Of a stretch of 64,000 nt of DNA, positions 24,152 through 33,502 are shown in pieces. The DNA lies in NCBI GenBank assembly GCA_934373635.1, contig CAKROZ010000004.1:60967-124966 (forward strand), in the 5' to 3' direction. Each line of letters begins with the position of its first letter. The stretch's first letter is position 1. Source of the stretch: an uncultured Eubacteriales bacterium (GTDB taxonomy: Bacteria; Bacillota; Clostridia; Oscillospirales; CAG-272). The notes below the pieces were generated by a model that did not search any database, was not told the origin of the DNA, and was given only the letters and a program-made list of their open reading frames with translations. The translations under genes were made by a program, and so were the position numbers.

Positions 24152-24286
24152 GTTTTCCACATTTTGAGATGTGGATATTGTGGAAAACCTGCCTGTCCGA
24201 GGGGGAAAACCACGGGATCTCCCCCTCCTTCGCGGCTTTTTCGGAGGAAGTTATCCACAATACCCACAAATTCCGATGTGGAAAAC
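24152..24286. promoter_or_regulatory. Inverted pair of DnaA-box triads
   Basis: Two 37-base arms (24152-24188 and 24250-24286) are imperfect inverted copies, 29 of 37 positions matching. Each holds three DnaA-box-like 9-mers in the same layout. Those fitting TTWTNCACA are 24153-24161, 24179-24187 (reverse), 24251-24259 (exact TTATCCACA) and 24277-24285 (reverse); 24170-24178 and 24260-24268 are weaker. A GC stem (24199-24205 with 24221-24227) sits between the arms. The flanks (24030-24151, 24287-24450) hold no supported gene; 24390-24420 is AT-rich. It could be an origin, a DnaA-titration or regulation site, or a palindromic repeat. Confidence 0.55.
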
Positions 24287-24450
24287 TTTTTTTCACCCAT
24301 CCGTCAAGGGTTGCAAAAATGCGGGAATCGGAAAGAAAAAATCCCGCGTTTTCCTCCGCTTTTTTCGCCGCATCCCCGCCGCTCCGAGCGGCACATGAAA
24401 ATATACATCCTAAAAAATACGAATCCCGACCGTCGGGTGAAGGAAGAGCC

Positions 24451-26856
24451 ATGCAAGAGCAAACAGAGAAAAAAACAAGATACCTACGGGCGAAGCGACA
24501 CCTCTTCGACATCGTGTACGGAGAGCGCCTGAATCCCGAGCAGAGGACTGCCGTCTTCACGACAAAGGGACCTCTTCTCGTCCTCGCGGGCGCGGGGAGC
24601 GGAAAGACGACGGTGCTCGTCCACCGCGTCGGCTATCTCATCAAGTACGGCAACGCCTATTTTGACGAGAGCCTGCCCGAGGATCTCTCGGACGGAATGC
24701 TCGCCGCGCTCGAGGCAGCGGCGTCCGAGCCGCCCGAGGTCATCCGCGAGATCTTGCCGCAGTTTATCGAGAAGCCCTGTCCCCCGTGGGCGGTGATGGC
24801 GATCACCTTCACGAACAAGGCGGCACGCGAGATCCGCGAGCGGCTCGAGGAGAGCTTCGGCGACCCCGCCGTCACGGCAGAGATCACGGCGGGCACCTTC
24901 CATTCGGTCTCGGTGCGCATCCTGCGTCGCTTCGGCGAGCGGCTCGGCTACCGCGCGGGCTTCTCGATTTACGACACCGACGATAAAAAGCGCCTGCTCA
25001 CTTCGTGTATGAAAGACCTCGGTCTCGATGAAAAGGTTCTCTCGGTCAAGGCGGTGGCAAACGCCGTCAGCATGGCAAAGGACAGGCTTGAGACCCCGGA
25101 GGAGCTCACCCTCGGCGCCGACCCGCGTGAGCGGGATATCCGCCGCGTGTACGCCCGCTATCAGGAAAAGCTCATGGAGTATAACGCCGTCGATTTCGAC
25201 GACATCATCATGCAGGCGGTACGCCTGCTCGAGCGGGATGAGGAGGTGCGTTCCTATTATCAGAATCGCTATCGCTACATTCTCGTGGACGAGTATCAGG
25301 ATACCAACTACGCGCAGTTTGTCCTGACGAAGCTCCTCTCGGATAAATATCGCAATCTCATGGTCGTCGGCGACGACGATCAGAGCATCTATCGCTTCCG
25401 CGGCGCGACGGTGGAGAACATTCTGAATTTCGACAAGACCTATCCCGACGCGACGGTCGTGAAGCTCGAGCAGAATTACCGTTCGACCGAGTGCATTCTC
25501 GACGCGGCGAACGCCGTCATTTCGCACAACAGCGACCGCCATGAAAAAAAGCTCTGGTGCGAGAAGGGGGAGGGCGAAAAGATCGTCGTCAAGGAGACGG
25601 AGGATCAGATCTCCGAGGGACGGTACATCGTCGACCGCATCACCCGCGCCGTTGCGGGCGGACGGCATTATTCGGATTTTGCCGTGCTTTATCGCGTCAA
25701 CGAGATGGCGCGCTCGCTCGAGGGTGCGTTCACGAAGAGCGGCGTCCCCTACCGGATCCTCGGCGGACAACGCTTCTATGATAAAAAAGAGATCCGCGAC
25801 ATGCTCGCCTACCTTTCGCTCACCGCCTCGACCGACGACGACCTAAGGCTTAAGCGCATCATCAACGAGCCGAAGCGGAAGATCGGTGCCGCCACCGTGG
25901 ACGCGGTGGAAAGCATCGCCCGCATGAACGGCATGTCGATGTATACCGTCATGTCCCGCGCCGACGAGTATATCGCCCTTGCCAAGAGCGCGGAAAAGCT
26001 CAAAAGTTTCGTTGCCCTGATCGACGGACTGCGCGAGAGGGAGATGAAGCCCTCCGAACGCATCGAAGCCATCTTCGAGGAGAGCGGCTATCGCGCCATG
26101 CTCGAGGCGGAAGGCTTCGAGGGAGAGGGCAGGATCGACAGTGTGAAGGAATTCGTGTCCGCCGCCGCCGAGTATGAGGCGCGCTGTGAGGAGAATTCGG
26201 TCGCTCCCACCCTTCCGGACTTCCTCGAGGAGGTGTCCCTTGTCAGCGACGTGGATAAATACGACGAGACGGCGGATGCCGTCGTGCTGATGACCGTCCA
26301 TTCGGCGAAGGGGCTCGAGTTTCCCGTCGTCTTCTTGGCGGGAATGGAGGACGGCGTTTTCCCGGGAGCACAGAACCTCGGGGAGCGGGAGGAGATGAGC
26401 GAGGAGCGTCGTCTTGCCTATGTCGCCATCACCCGTGCGAAGGAAATGCTTTATATCACTCACGCAAAGTGTCGTATGATGTACGGCAAGACGGCGTATA
26501 ACCCCCTGTCGGTCTTTGTAAGAGAGGAGATCCCGAAAGAGCTTCTCTCCGAGGAGGTACCGAAGGCGCCGCCCCCGCGCACCTATCCGTCCCACACGGC
26601 GCGGTTCGGACGGGAGGCACCCCGCCTCTCGGACGAGATGCGCCGCCGCCCCGATATGGCGCCCCGCCCGAGGGGAGCGGGGAACTTCGGCATCGAGAAA
26701 TTCCCCGTCGGCACGCGGGTTCTGCATCCCCTGCTCGGGGAGGGGACCATCCTTTCCGCAAAGGATATGGGGGGCGATGTCTTGTACGGCGTCCGCTTCG
26801 CCGACGGAACGGAAAAGAAGCTGATGGCGACCTTTGCCAAGATGAAAAAGTTGTAA
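24451..26856 (+). CDS. pcrA: UvrD/PcrA-type ATP-dependent DNA helicase
   Basis: An 801-residue superfamily 1A helicase that unwinds DNA in repair and removes blocking proteins. Motif I is LAGAGSGKTTV near residue 50, Ia AITFTNKAAREIRERL, II ILVDEYQDTN, III VVGDDDQSIYRFRGA, IV LEQNYRST, and VI VAITRAKEML near residue 655. Between motifs I and Ia there are about 45 extra residues (YGNAYFDESLPEDLS onward). The C-terminus has the PcrA tail with a Tudor-like GTRVLHPLLGEGTIL segment that contacts RNA polymerase in relatives. ATG 24451 has AAGGA upstream; the longer frame to 23986 overlaps ygiQ. Confidence 0.95.
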   Translation: MQEQTEKKTRYLRAKRHLFDIVYGERLNPEQRTAVFTTKGPLLVLAGAGSGKTTVLVHRVGYLIKYGNAYFDESLPEDLSDGMLAALEAAASEPPEVIREILPQFIEKPCPPWAVMAITFTNKAAREIRERLEESFGDPAVTAEITAGTFHSVSVRILRRFGERLGYRAGFSIYDTDDKKRLLTSCMKDLGLDEKVLSVKAVANAVSMAKDRLETPEELTLGADPRERDIRRVYARYQEKLMEYNAVDFDDIIMQAVRLLERDEEVRSYYQNRYRYILVDEYQDTNYAQFVLTKLLSDKYRNLMVVGDDDQSIYRFRGATVENILNFDKTYPDATVVKLEQNYRSTECILDAANAVISHNSDRHEKKLWCEKGEGEKIVVKETEDQISEGRYIVDRITRAVAGGRHYSDFAVLYRVNEMARSLEGAFTKSGVPYRILGGQRFYDKKEIRDMLAYLSLTASTDDDLRLKRIINEPKRKIGAATVDAVESIARMNGMSMYTVMSRADEYIALAKSAEKLKSFVALIDGLREREMKPSERIEAIFEESGYRAMLEAEGFEGEGRIDSVKEFVSAAAEYEARCEENSVAPTLPDFLEEVSLVSDVDKYDETADAVVLMTVHSAKGLEFPVVFLAGMEDGVFPGAQNLGEREEMSEERRLAYVAITRAKEMLYITHAKCRMMYGKTAYNPLSVFVREEIPKELLSEEVPKAPPPRTYPSHTARFGREAPRLSDEMRRRPDMAPRPRGAGNFGIEKFPVGTRVLHPLLGEGTILSAKDMGGDVLYGVRFADGTEKKLMATFAKMKKL

Positions 26857-26879
26857 ATGAAAAGAAAGGGTTACATATC

Positions 26880-27545
26880 GTGAAAAGATGCTGTATATTT
26901 GATATGGACGGCACGGTGCTTAACACATTGCCGAGCATCACGTTTTTTATGGATCGCACGCTCACCCGTCACGGACTTTCTCCGATCGGGGAGGAGAATT
27001 GCCGCCGCTTTGTCGGCAACGGCGCACACATTCTCGTCGAGCGCGTGTTCGATTTCCTCGGACTCGACAAAGGAGATGCCACGCTCTTTGAGACGATCTA
27101 TCGGGATTATAAGGAGAGCTACGACGCCGATCCGCTCTATCTGACGGAGCCGTACCCCGGAATTCTCCCCCTTTTGGCCTCTCTCAAAGAGGAGGGGATC
27201 GCCGTCGGCATCGTGTCGAATAAGCCGCATACCGCCGTCCTCCCCCTCGCCCGTCACTTCTTCGGCGACCTTGCCGCGGAGGTGCGGGGCGCGGTCGACG
27301 GCGTTCCGCTGAAGCCCGATCCGACCGCCGTGCGGGAGGTCATGCACCGCCTCGGAAGCACGGAACGCGCGACCGCTTATATCGGAGACAGTGAGGTGGA
27401 CATCGCGACGGGACACGCCCTCGGCGCTGCCCTGACGGTCGGCGTGCTCTGGGGTTTTCGGGAGAGAGACGCGCTTGCGGGCGCTGACCTTCTCGTCTCG
27501 CACGCGGAGGAGCTTCTTCCCGCGGCTCTCTCTCTTCCTTTGTGA
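26880..27545 (+). CDS. HAD family hydrolase, phosphoglycolate phosphatase-like
   Basis: A 221-residue HAD-superfamily phosphatase with a helical cap (subfamily IA). Motif I FDMDGTVLNT has both catalytic Asp residues; motif II is IVSNKP; motif III Lys lies in LKPDP; motif IV is YIGDSEVDI. Cap residues 15-80 include NGAHILVERVF. Such enzymes hydrolyse phosphoglycolate or other small phosphate esters; the substrate is not fixed. The start is GTG at 26880 with AAAGGG upstream, 23 bases after pcrA, so probably cotranscribed. Confidence 0.88.
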   Translation: MKRCCIFDMDGTVLNTLPSITFFMDRTLTRHGLSPIGEENCRRFVGNGAHILVERVFDFLGLDKGDATLFETIYRDYKESYDADPLYLTEPYPGILPLLASLKEEGIAVGIVSNKPHTAVLPLARHFFGDLAAEVRGAVDGVPLKPDPTAVREVMHRLGSTERATAYIGDSEVDIATGHALGAALTVGVLWGFRERDALAGADLLVSHAEELLPAALSLPL

Positions 27546-27601
27546 AAGATATACAAAGCGCGCGCGTGCAATTTGACAAAGAAAGAAAATATTTTGAAAA
27601 G

Positions 27602-27642
27602 AAGGCGGAGGGGCATGTCTCTCCGCCTTTACTTTTTTCTTT
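27602..27642 (+). terminator. Terminator after HAD hydrolase
   Basis: Nine-base-pair stem (27602-27610 with 27621-27629), ten-base loop, then a T-rich run. The T-run also overlaps the next promoter. Confidence 0.8.
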
Positions 27643-27656
27643 TCGCGTGTTAAAAT
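27628..27656 (+). promoter_or_regulatory. Promoter of surface acylation operon
   Basis: TTTACT (27628-27633), 17-base spacer, TAAAAT (27651-27656) preceded by TGT (extended -10). It lies 35 bases before the first start codon of the operon. Confidence 0.5.
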
Positions 27657-27690
27657 AAATCAAAACGCTTCGAATAAAGGAGAACGAGGA

Positions 27691-30087
27691 ATGAAACGGT
27701 TGCGCTTGCCCGCCGTTCTGTTATTTTCGCTTTTGACGCTCACGCTGTTTCTGTTTTGCGCGTGCGCGCCTTCCGACGGCAACGGAGGAGGCGGGGAGGA
27801 GAAAACCTATCGCGTGATGCTCACCGTCCCCGAGGGCGCGACCGTTCTCGGTAAGAACCCCGTCGAGGTGAAGGAGGGCGGGAGCACCACCTTCCGCATC
27901 ACCATCGGAAAAGAATATGTGTTCACGGGCGTGAGTGACGGCATTTACGACCCCGCGAACGGGACGTTGACCGTCTCGGACGTCAGGGAAAAGAAGAATA
28001 TCACGCTCTCCCTTCTTCATGTCGGCTACGATACGACCGAATCCTATTATTATTCTTTTGTAAAAGGCAGCGAGAAGGATACGACGAGTGAAATCGGCGG
28101 TCAGATGTTATTCGCGGGAACCGAGATCACCGTGCGCGCAGGGGATGAGGATCGCCTGTTCGCGGGCTGGTCTTTCTCGAAACTCGGATCCGATTCCTCG
28201 GTCATTGTCTCGAAGGAGAGGGAATTCACCTTCCGCCTCTCTCCCGATCTCACGGCAGGAAAGACGGTGACACTCTACGCCAATTATACCGATACCAACC
28301 GACTCTACTATGACGCGAACGGGGGCACGGTCAACCGCTCGTCGGCGAACATCACGGAAGGGACGCGGGAGGACACAGAGAGCAATCCGCGCTACTATAC
28401 GGCGACCGTTTCCGGCACGTCCGTGCTCGTCTTTATGAAGCAGACGTATCTCGACTATTGCGAGAGCGCTTCCGCCTTCTGGGATGACGGCACCTTCCGA
28501 CGCGAAGGCTATCTTCTGAAAGAATACAACACGAATCCGGACGGCAGCGGGGAAGCGTACAGCCCGGGATCCAAGGTGTATCACGTCACGGGGGACGGCT
28601 CCTACCTCACCCTCTATTGCATTTGGGAAAAATGCGCGGATTCCTCGCTCTTCACCGTCGAGGACACGACCTACGCCGCTCCCAAGGGTGTCAACCGGAG
28701 CTACATCCCCGAATGGTGTGAGCACGGCGTGAAGATCACGGGCTATACGGGGTCGCTCGGCACTCTCGCCATCCCCGAGACCATCGACGGAAAGAAGGTC
28801 ATCGGCATCGGCACGGGTGCTTTCGTAAACGCCTCCTTCGATACACTCCTCCTCCCGCGCACACTCGAATTCGTCGAGGACGGTGCCTTCGTCGGCTGCT
28901 CCTCCCTCACGACGCTCTATTTCCCCGACAGCATCTATTCGATCAAAAATGAGGCGTTCGATACCGCCACCTATCGGAATTTCCGTCACTTCATCGTCAA
29001 CGCGACGATGGCGCCCCGCCTTTCGGAAATCGACTGGGGTGCCATGTCGATCAAGCTCTCTCGCCTCCTCGCGAGCGGGGATATGAACCGCATCGTGATC
29101 GTCGCGGGTTCCTCCGCGTATCAGGGACTCGGCACCGCGTATCTCGAGCGCCTGCTCGATAACCGCTATCGCGTTATCAATTTCGGCACTGCGAGAACGA
29201 TGAACGGCGCTTTCCTCCTCGAGGCGATCGCGCCATACGTTCACGCGGGCGATACCGTCCTCTTCGCTCCCGAGAACAGCACTTATATGATGGGCGAGCG
29301 GGAGCTTTACTGGAAGACCGTCTACCTGACCGAGGGCATGTATAACCTTTGGCGCAATGTCGATATCTCGAAGTATACGAACGTTTTCGATGCCTTCACC
29401 GATTACAATCAGAATCATAACCGCTATCGGAATCCCCCGAAGACCTACGAATCGGTGGTAAAGCGCGCGCCCTCCATGGATAAATACGGTGACTGTCAGG
29501 ATGCGAGACGCGCGTCCTATTGCGGAGAGAGTAGCCAGCAGTATCACGACACCTACTACGTCACCATGAACGAGCGCTATAAGTCGAAGTACGAAGGAGA
29601 TTGGCAGGACGCCGGCAATCAGGCGGCAAATAAGGACTACAAGGACCCGAACAACAAGACGTGGGCATCGATCACCGACGCCTACTTCGTCGAGAGCATG
29701 AATCACGCCATCCGCAGCGTCAAGGAAAAGGGAGCGGGCGTGTACTTCTCCTTCTGTCCCGTCGACGCGGATAAGCTCGTCGACGAGGCGAGAGATATCA
29801 CGCACTTCGCCGCCTACGACAAGATGATCGCCGACACCTACGAGTTTGACGGCGTTGTCGGCACTTCGGTCGATTACGTGATGGCGCATAAATATTTTTA
29901 CGACAACGCCTTCCATCCGAACGACTACGGCAGGACCTACCGCACCTACACCCTCTATCGGGATCTCTGCGTGGTTCTCGGGATCTCCTCCTCCCACGGC
30001 ATGAGGGACGTCGGCACGAGTTTCGCCGGGTGCCTGTTTGAGTCGGGGGAGATGACCCCGCCCGATATTTTTCGAGGTGAATCATGA
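27691..30087 (+). CDS. Secreted lipoprotein: InlB-type repeats, LRR and SGNH-like domain
   Basis: A 798-residue surface protein. Residues 1-25 are a signal peptide with a lipobox-like FCAC. Residues about 40-115 are a bacterial beta-repeat; 150-320 contain InlB/Listeria-Bacteroides-type repeats (FAGWSFSKLG, LYYDANGGTVN, EGYLLKEYNTNPDGSGEAY). Residues about 345-430 hold BspA-type LRRs (IGTGAFVNASF, VEDGAFVGCSS). The C-terminal 330 residues resemble AlgJ/DltD-like SGNH hydrolases: VIVAGSSAYQGL gives the nucleophile block and FYDNAFHPNDYG the Asp/His block. It probably binds and acylates or deacylates a cell-surface glycan with the MBOAT two genes downstream. AAAGGAG precedes the ATG. Confidence 0.75.
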   Translation: MKRLRLPAVLLFSLLTLTLFLFCACAPSDGNGGGGEEKTYRVMLTVPEGATVLGKNPVEVKEGGSTTFRITIGKEYVFTGVSDGIYDPANGTLTVSDVREKKNITLSLLHVGYDTTESYYYSFVKGSEKDTTSEIGGQMLFAGTEITVRAGDEDRLFAGWSFSKLGSDSSVIVSKEREFTFRLSPDLTAGKTVTLYANYTDTNRLYYDANGGTVNRSSANITEGTREDTESNPRYYTATVSGTSVLVFMKQTYLDYCESASAFWDDGTFRREGYLLKEYNTNPDGSGEAYSPGSKVYHVTGDGSYLTLYCIWEKCADSSLFTVEDTTYAAPKGVNRSYIPEWCEHGVKITGYTGSLGTLAIPETIDGKKVIGIGTGAFVNASFDTLLLPRTLEFVEDGAFVGCSSLTTLYFPDSIYSIKNEAFDTATYRNFRHFIVNATMAPRLSEIDWGAMSIKLSRLLASGDMNRIVIVAGSSAYQGLGTAYLERLLDNRYRVINFGTARTMNGAFLLEAIAPYVHAGDTVLFAPENSTYMMGERELYWKTVYLTEGMYNLWRNVDISKYTNVFDAFTDYNQNHNRYRNPPKTYESVVKRAPSMDKYGDCQDARRASYCGESSQQYHDTYYVTMNERYKSKYEGDWQDAGNQAANKDYKDPNNKTWASITDAYFVESMNHAIRSVKEKGAGVYFSFCPVDADKLVDEARDITHFAAYDKMIADTYEFDGVVGTSVDYVMAHKYFYDNAFHPNDYGRTYRTYTLYRDLCVVLGISSSHGMRDVGTSFAGCLFESGEMTPPDIFRGES

Positions 30088-30473
30088 TCTTTTATACGGT
30101 TCCGTACGTGCTCGCGGCATTTCTTTTGATGCTTATTTTGCATATTGCCGCTCTGCTTTTTCACGACCCGGGCGGAAAAATTCTGTCTTATGTAAATATA
30201 GGTTTGCATATCGTCTTCGTGTTTCTGCTTCTTCTCGGAAAGGTGCCGCTCGAGGAGTCGGTGCTCCTCTATATGATATCGGTCACGGTGTATCTCTTCG
30301 GCGGTGCGCTGTCCGCACGCATCGGAGCGAAAAAAGCGGGGAGTGAGCCCGATGCCGATGCCGCAGAGGAGAGCGGGGAAGCCCCCGATCGGTCCTCCGA
30401 TGAGAAGGCGGCGTCCGTGACATCCCCGACACCCGCTCCTGACGGAAAGGAGGACGCGGCACATGACCTTTAA
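30084..30473 (+). CDS. Small membrane protein of acylation operon
   Basis: A 129-residue protein with three hydrophobic segments (residues about 3-27, 33-55, 62-82) and a charged, Pro/Ser/Asp-rich cytoplasmic-looking tail. Its ATG overlaps the stop of the upstream lipoprotein (ATGA), and its own end overlaps the MBOAT gene by eleven bases, so all three are translationally coupled. I do not recognise a family. Position suggests an accessory subunit of the acyltransferase complex, as small membrane proteins accompany DltB/AlgI systems; that is inference. Confidence 0.7.
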   Translation: MIFYTVPYVLAAFLLMLILHIAALLFHDPGGKILSYVNIGLHIVFVFLLLLGKVPLEESVLLYMISVTVYLFGGALSARIGAKKAGSEPDADAAEESGEAPDRSSDEKAASVTSPTPAPDGKEDAAHDL

Positions 30474-31920
30474 TTCATGGGAATTTCTGATCTTCTATCC
30501 CGTCGTTCTTCTTCTGTGGTTCACCCTGCCGAAGGTGTGCCGCCGCCCGATGCTCCTGATCGCGAGCTATTTCTTCTACATGTGCTATCAGGCGGAGCTC
30601 GTCTTCCTGATCTTCGCGACCACCCTCATTTCGTGGGGCGCGTCCTTCCTCATCGAGCGGAGTCAAAATCGGAAGCTGCGTCGCGCCGCGCTTGCCGTGA
30701 CGCTGATCGTCTGTCTCGGCGTGCTCTTCTTCTATAAGTATTTCAACTTCTTCACGGGCACGGTGTGCGGGCTGATCTCCCTCTTCGGCGGGACGGCGGA
30801 GCCGATCGTCCTCGATCTCATCCTGCCGGTCGGCATCTCCTTCTATACCTTCCAGACGCTCTCGTACGTGATCGACGTCTATCGCGGAGACATCCGCACC
30901 GAGAAGAATTTCTTTTGGTACGCGCTCTACGTCTCCTTCTTCCCGCAGCTTGTCGCGGGACCGATCGAGCGTCCCGAAAATCTCCTTCCGCAGCTGAAGG
31001 AAGACCATACGTGGAACCGCGACGACGCCCTGAAAGGGGCGAAGCATATGCTCCTCGGCTTTTTCAAGAAGGTCGTCGTGGCGGATACCGTCTCGGTCTA
31101 TGTCGATGCCGTTTACAATCGGCCGTCGGGCGCGACGGGACTCGGCGTCGTTCTCGCGACCCTTCTCTTCGCCGTGCAGATCTATTGCGATTTCTCGGGC
31201 TATACCGACATCGCCATCGGTTGCGCGCGCGTCATGGGCATCCGCCTGATGAAGAATTTCGACCACCCGTATACCGCCGCCTCAATCCGCGAATTCTGGG
31301 CGAGATGGCACATCTCCCTTTCCACGTGGTTCAGAGATTATCTCTATATCCCCCTCGGGGGCAGTCGGTGTAAAAAGTGGCGTCATATGATGAACCTCTT
31401 TATCGTCTTCCTCGTCTCGGGACTCTGGCACGGTGCGAACCTGACCTATGTCGTCTGGGGCGCCGTTCACGGGCTTTATCAGGTGACGGGAGCGCTCACG
31501 CGTCCCGCGCGTGACCGTCTGCTCACCCGCGTCGGACTGTCGGAGCGCTCGGCGGGCGTGCTCGCGGTGCGCAGATGCATCACCTTCCTTCTCGTTTCCT
31601 TCGCGTGGATCTTCTTCCGCGCGGGGAGCATTGCCGACGCGGGCGTTCTGATCGCCGCACTCTTCACGGGATGGTCGGCGGCGCCCGCCGCCGTGCTCTC
31701 GGGCATGGGTCTGACCCTCGTGCGGATTCTGACGGTCCTCCTTTCGATCCTACTTCTGATTCTTCTCGACCGTCTTCTGACCCACGGTGACGAGGCGGAC
31801 GGCTCCGCCCTGTATGTGAGGCGCGGGGGCTATGTGTATCTTGTGTGGATCATCGCCTTCGCATGGGCGCTTTTGCTCTCGAAAGGGATGGAGAGTACCT
31901 TCATCTACTTTCAGTTTTGA
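30463..31920 (+). CDS. MBOAT family O-acyltransferase, AlgI-like
   Basis: A 485-residue polytopic membrane protein that in this family moves acyl groups across the membrane for transfer to extracellular polysaccharides. It starts FNSWEFLIFYPVVLLLWFTL, typical for AlgI-type members, and includes LPVGISFYTFQTLSYVIDVYRG, FFPQLVAGPIERP, FSGYTDIAIG and the catalytic-His region GLWHGANLTYVVWGAVHG near residue 325. About eleven membrane segments are seen. Neighbours are SGNH-like secreted proteins, the usual partners. The acyl donor and target polymer are unknown. Confidence 0.95.
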   Translation: MTFNSWEFLIFYPVVLLLWFTLPKVCRRPMLLIASYFFYMCYQAELVFLIFATTLISWGASFLIERSQNRKLRRAALAVTLIVCLGVLFFYKYFNFFTGTVCGLISLFGGTAEPIVLDLILPVGISFYTFQTLSYVIDVYRGDIRTEKNFFWYALYVSFFPQLVAGPIERPENLLPQLKEDHTWNRDDALKGAKHMLLGFFKKVVVADTVSVYVDAVYNRPSGATGLGVVLATLLFAVQIYCDFSGYTDIAIGCARVMGIRLMKNFDHPYTAASIREFWARWHISLSTWFRDYLYIPLGGSRCKKWRHMMNLFIVFLVSGLWHGANLTYVVWGAVHGLYQVTGALTRPARDRLLTRVGLSERSAGVLAVRRCITFLLVSFAWIFFRAGSIADAGVLIAALFTGWSAAPAAVLSGMGLTLVRILTVLLSILLLILLDRLLTHGDEADGSALYVRRGGYVYLVWIIAFAWALLLSKGMESTFIYFQF

Positions 31921-31949
31921 ACGAAAAGCCGATAGGAAAGGAAGAAAAG

Positions 31950-33401
31950 ATGAAAAAACGAATCGGAAAAACCGTCGGCTGTGTCCTCTTGGCTCTGCTT
32001 TTGCTCGCATCTCCCGCACTGATCGTGGCGGGCGTCGTGTTCTTTGTCCCTCCTCAGTACGGCGATACCTTCCTCGGTGAGCTGGATGAGAAGTACGACC
32101 GCCTCACAGGACTCGAGGGGGAGAAGCTTATCGTCGTCGGCGGCTCCTCGGTCGCCTTCGGCTATGACAGCGCGCTTCTCGAGGAGTACACGGAGCGCGA
32201 GGTCGTGAACTTCGGGCTTTACGCCGCCCTCGGCACCAAATTGATGATGGATCTCTCCCGCGCCGGCATCGGACGCGGTGACGTCGTACTCCTCGCGCCC
32301 GAGCTCGATCCCGAGACGCTCTCCCTCTACTTCAACGCGGAGAGCACGTGGCAGGCGGCGGAAGGGAATTTCTCGATGCTTCGCAACCTCCCGATGAACA
32401 ACAAAATGTCCCTTCTCGGCTCGGCGTTCTCCTACGCGGAGGATAAGCTCGGCTACTTCCTCGGAAACAACGCCCCGAAGCCGAGCGGCGTCTATTCCGC
32501 CTCGAGCTTCAACAAATACGGGGATATCGACTATCCGCGGGAGCAAAACGAAATGCTTTCCTACTACGATAAGAATAAGCTCATCACCCTGTCGCCCGAC
32601 ATCTTCTCGAAAGATTTTATCGATTATGTAAATGATTATGTGCGATTTTGCAAGAGCAAGGGCGCGACGGTCTATTTTACCTACTGCCCGATGAATGCCT
32701 TGGCACTCTCCGACGAGACCTCGGAGGAGACGATCGCCGCGATGGAGGACTACCTCGCACGCGCCCTTGCCTGCCCGATCCTCGGCAGGGCAGAGGACGC
32801 GATCTTCGAGGCGGGCTACTTCTACGACACGAACTTCCATCTCAACGACGCGGGCGTAATCGCACACACCGCGAGGGTCGTGCGCGACTTGCTCTTCGAA
32901 CTCGAGATTCCGACCTACGTCGCAATCGATGTTCCGCCGGCACCCGCTCTTCCGCATAAAGGTACGCAGCTTGTCCTGAAGGATGAGAACGAGGTGTACT
33001 TCACCTTTCGCGCCGAGAAAGACGGGAGTTATACCGTCACGGGTCTTTCCGAGCTCGGCAAAACCATGCGGGAGCTGACCCTGCCGCGCGCGTATGAGAA
33101 CCGTCGCGTTCTCGCCGTCGCGGAGGGTGCCCTCGCCGAAGGCTGCCTGACCTCCCTCCGCCTTCCCGCACTCGAAGGAAATCACATCGGTTTTCAATTT
33201 GAGAACGGTGCTTTCCGCGGTGCGGGCGCTCTCACCGACCTCTGGCTCTTCGAGCCGGATGCGACGGCGGTCCTCCCGCCGAGCGACTTCGTCGGCGTCG
33301 CCACGGGCTTTTGCGTCCACATCCCCGAGGAGAGCTACTACGCCTCGGATTACAACTGGTCCTCCCTCGGTCTCACCTTCCGCTACGACGCGGAGAAGTA
33401 A
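31950..33401 (+). CDS. Membrane-anchored SGNH-like protein with C-terminal LRR
   Basis: A 483-residue protein with one N-terminal membrane segment (residues 8-33) and an outside domain. VVGGSSVAFGYDS near residue 65 is the SGNH nucleophile block and FYDTNFHLNDAG near 290 the Asp/His block. The LRR-like part follows at about 345-445 (LTLPRAYENRRVLAVAEGAL, ENGAFRGAGALTDLWL). The order is the reverse of that in the first gene of the operon. ATG 31950 has AAGGAAG upstream; the frame is open further left inside the MBOAT gene but without a ribosome site. Likely acyl transfer to, or esterase action on, a surface glycan. Confidence 0.78.
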   Translation: MKKRIGKTVGCVLLALLLLASPALIVAGVVFFVPPQYGDTFLGELDEKYDRLTGLEGEKLIVVGGSSVAFGYDSALLEEYTEREVVNFGLYAALGTKLMMDLSRAGIGRGDVVLLAPELDPETLSLYFNAESTWQAAEGNFSMLRNLPMNNKMSLLGSAFSYAEDKLGYFLGNNAPKPSGVYSASSFNKYGDIDYPREQNEMLSYYDKNKLITLSPDIFSKDFIDYVNDYVRFCKSKGATVYFTYCPMNALALSDETSEETIAAMEDYLARALACPILGRAEDAIFEAGYFYDTNFHLNDAGVIAHTARVVRDLLFELEIPTYVAIDVPPAPALPHKGTQLVLKDENEVYFTFRAEKDGSYTVTGLSELGKTMRELTLPRAYENRRVLAVAEGALAEGCLTSLRLPALEGNHIGFQFENGAFRGAGALTDLWLFEPDATAVLPPSDFVGVATGFCVHIPEESYYASDYNWSSLGLTFRYDAEK

Positions 33402-33464
33402 GAAACCATTATTTGAACCCTCCCTCAAAAAGTGGCTGTCGAAAGAGTACAGCCCCGAAAAAAC

Positions 33465-33502
33465 GCCTCCGATCGCGCTTCAAAGCCCGATCGGAGGCAA
33501 TC
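33465..33502 (+). terminator. Terminator of acylation operon
   Basis: Perfect eleven-base-pair stem (33465-33475 with 33488-33498), twelve-base loop, followed by AATCTTTT. The T-run is short. Confidence 0.6.

Noticed and set aside
24039..24560. A 173-codon minus-strand frame across the DnaA-box region
   Set aside because: No ribosome site, crosses the inverted repeat, and is antisense to the start of pcrA.
28108..29997. A 629-codon minus-strand frame
   Set aside because: Antisense to the LRR-SGNH lipoprotein; composition is typical of a shadow frame.
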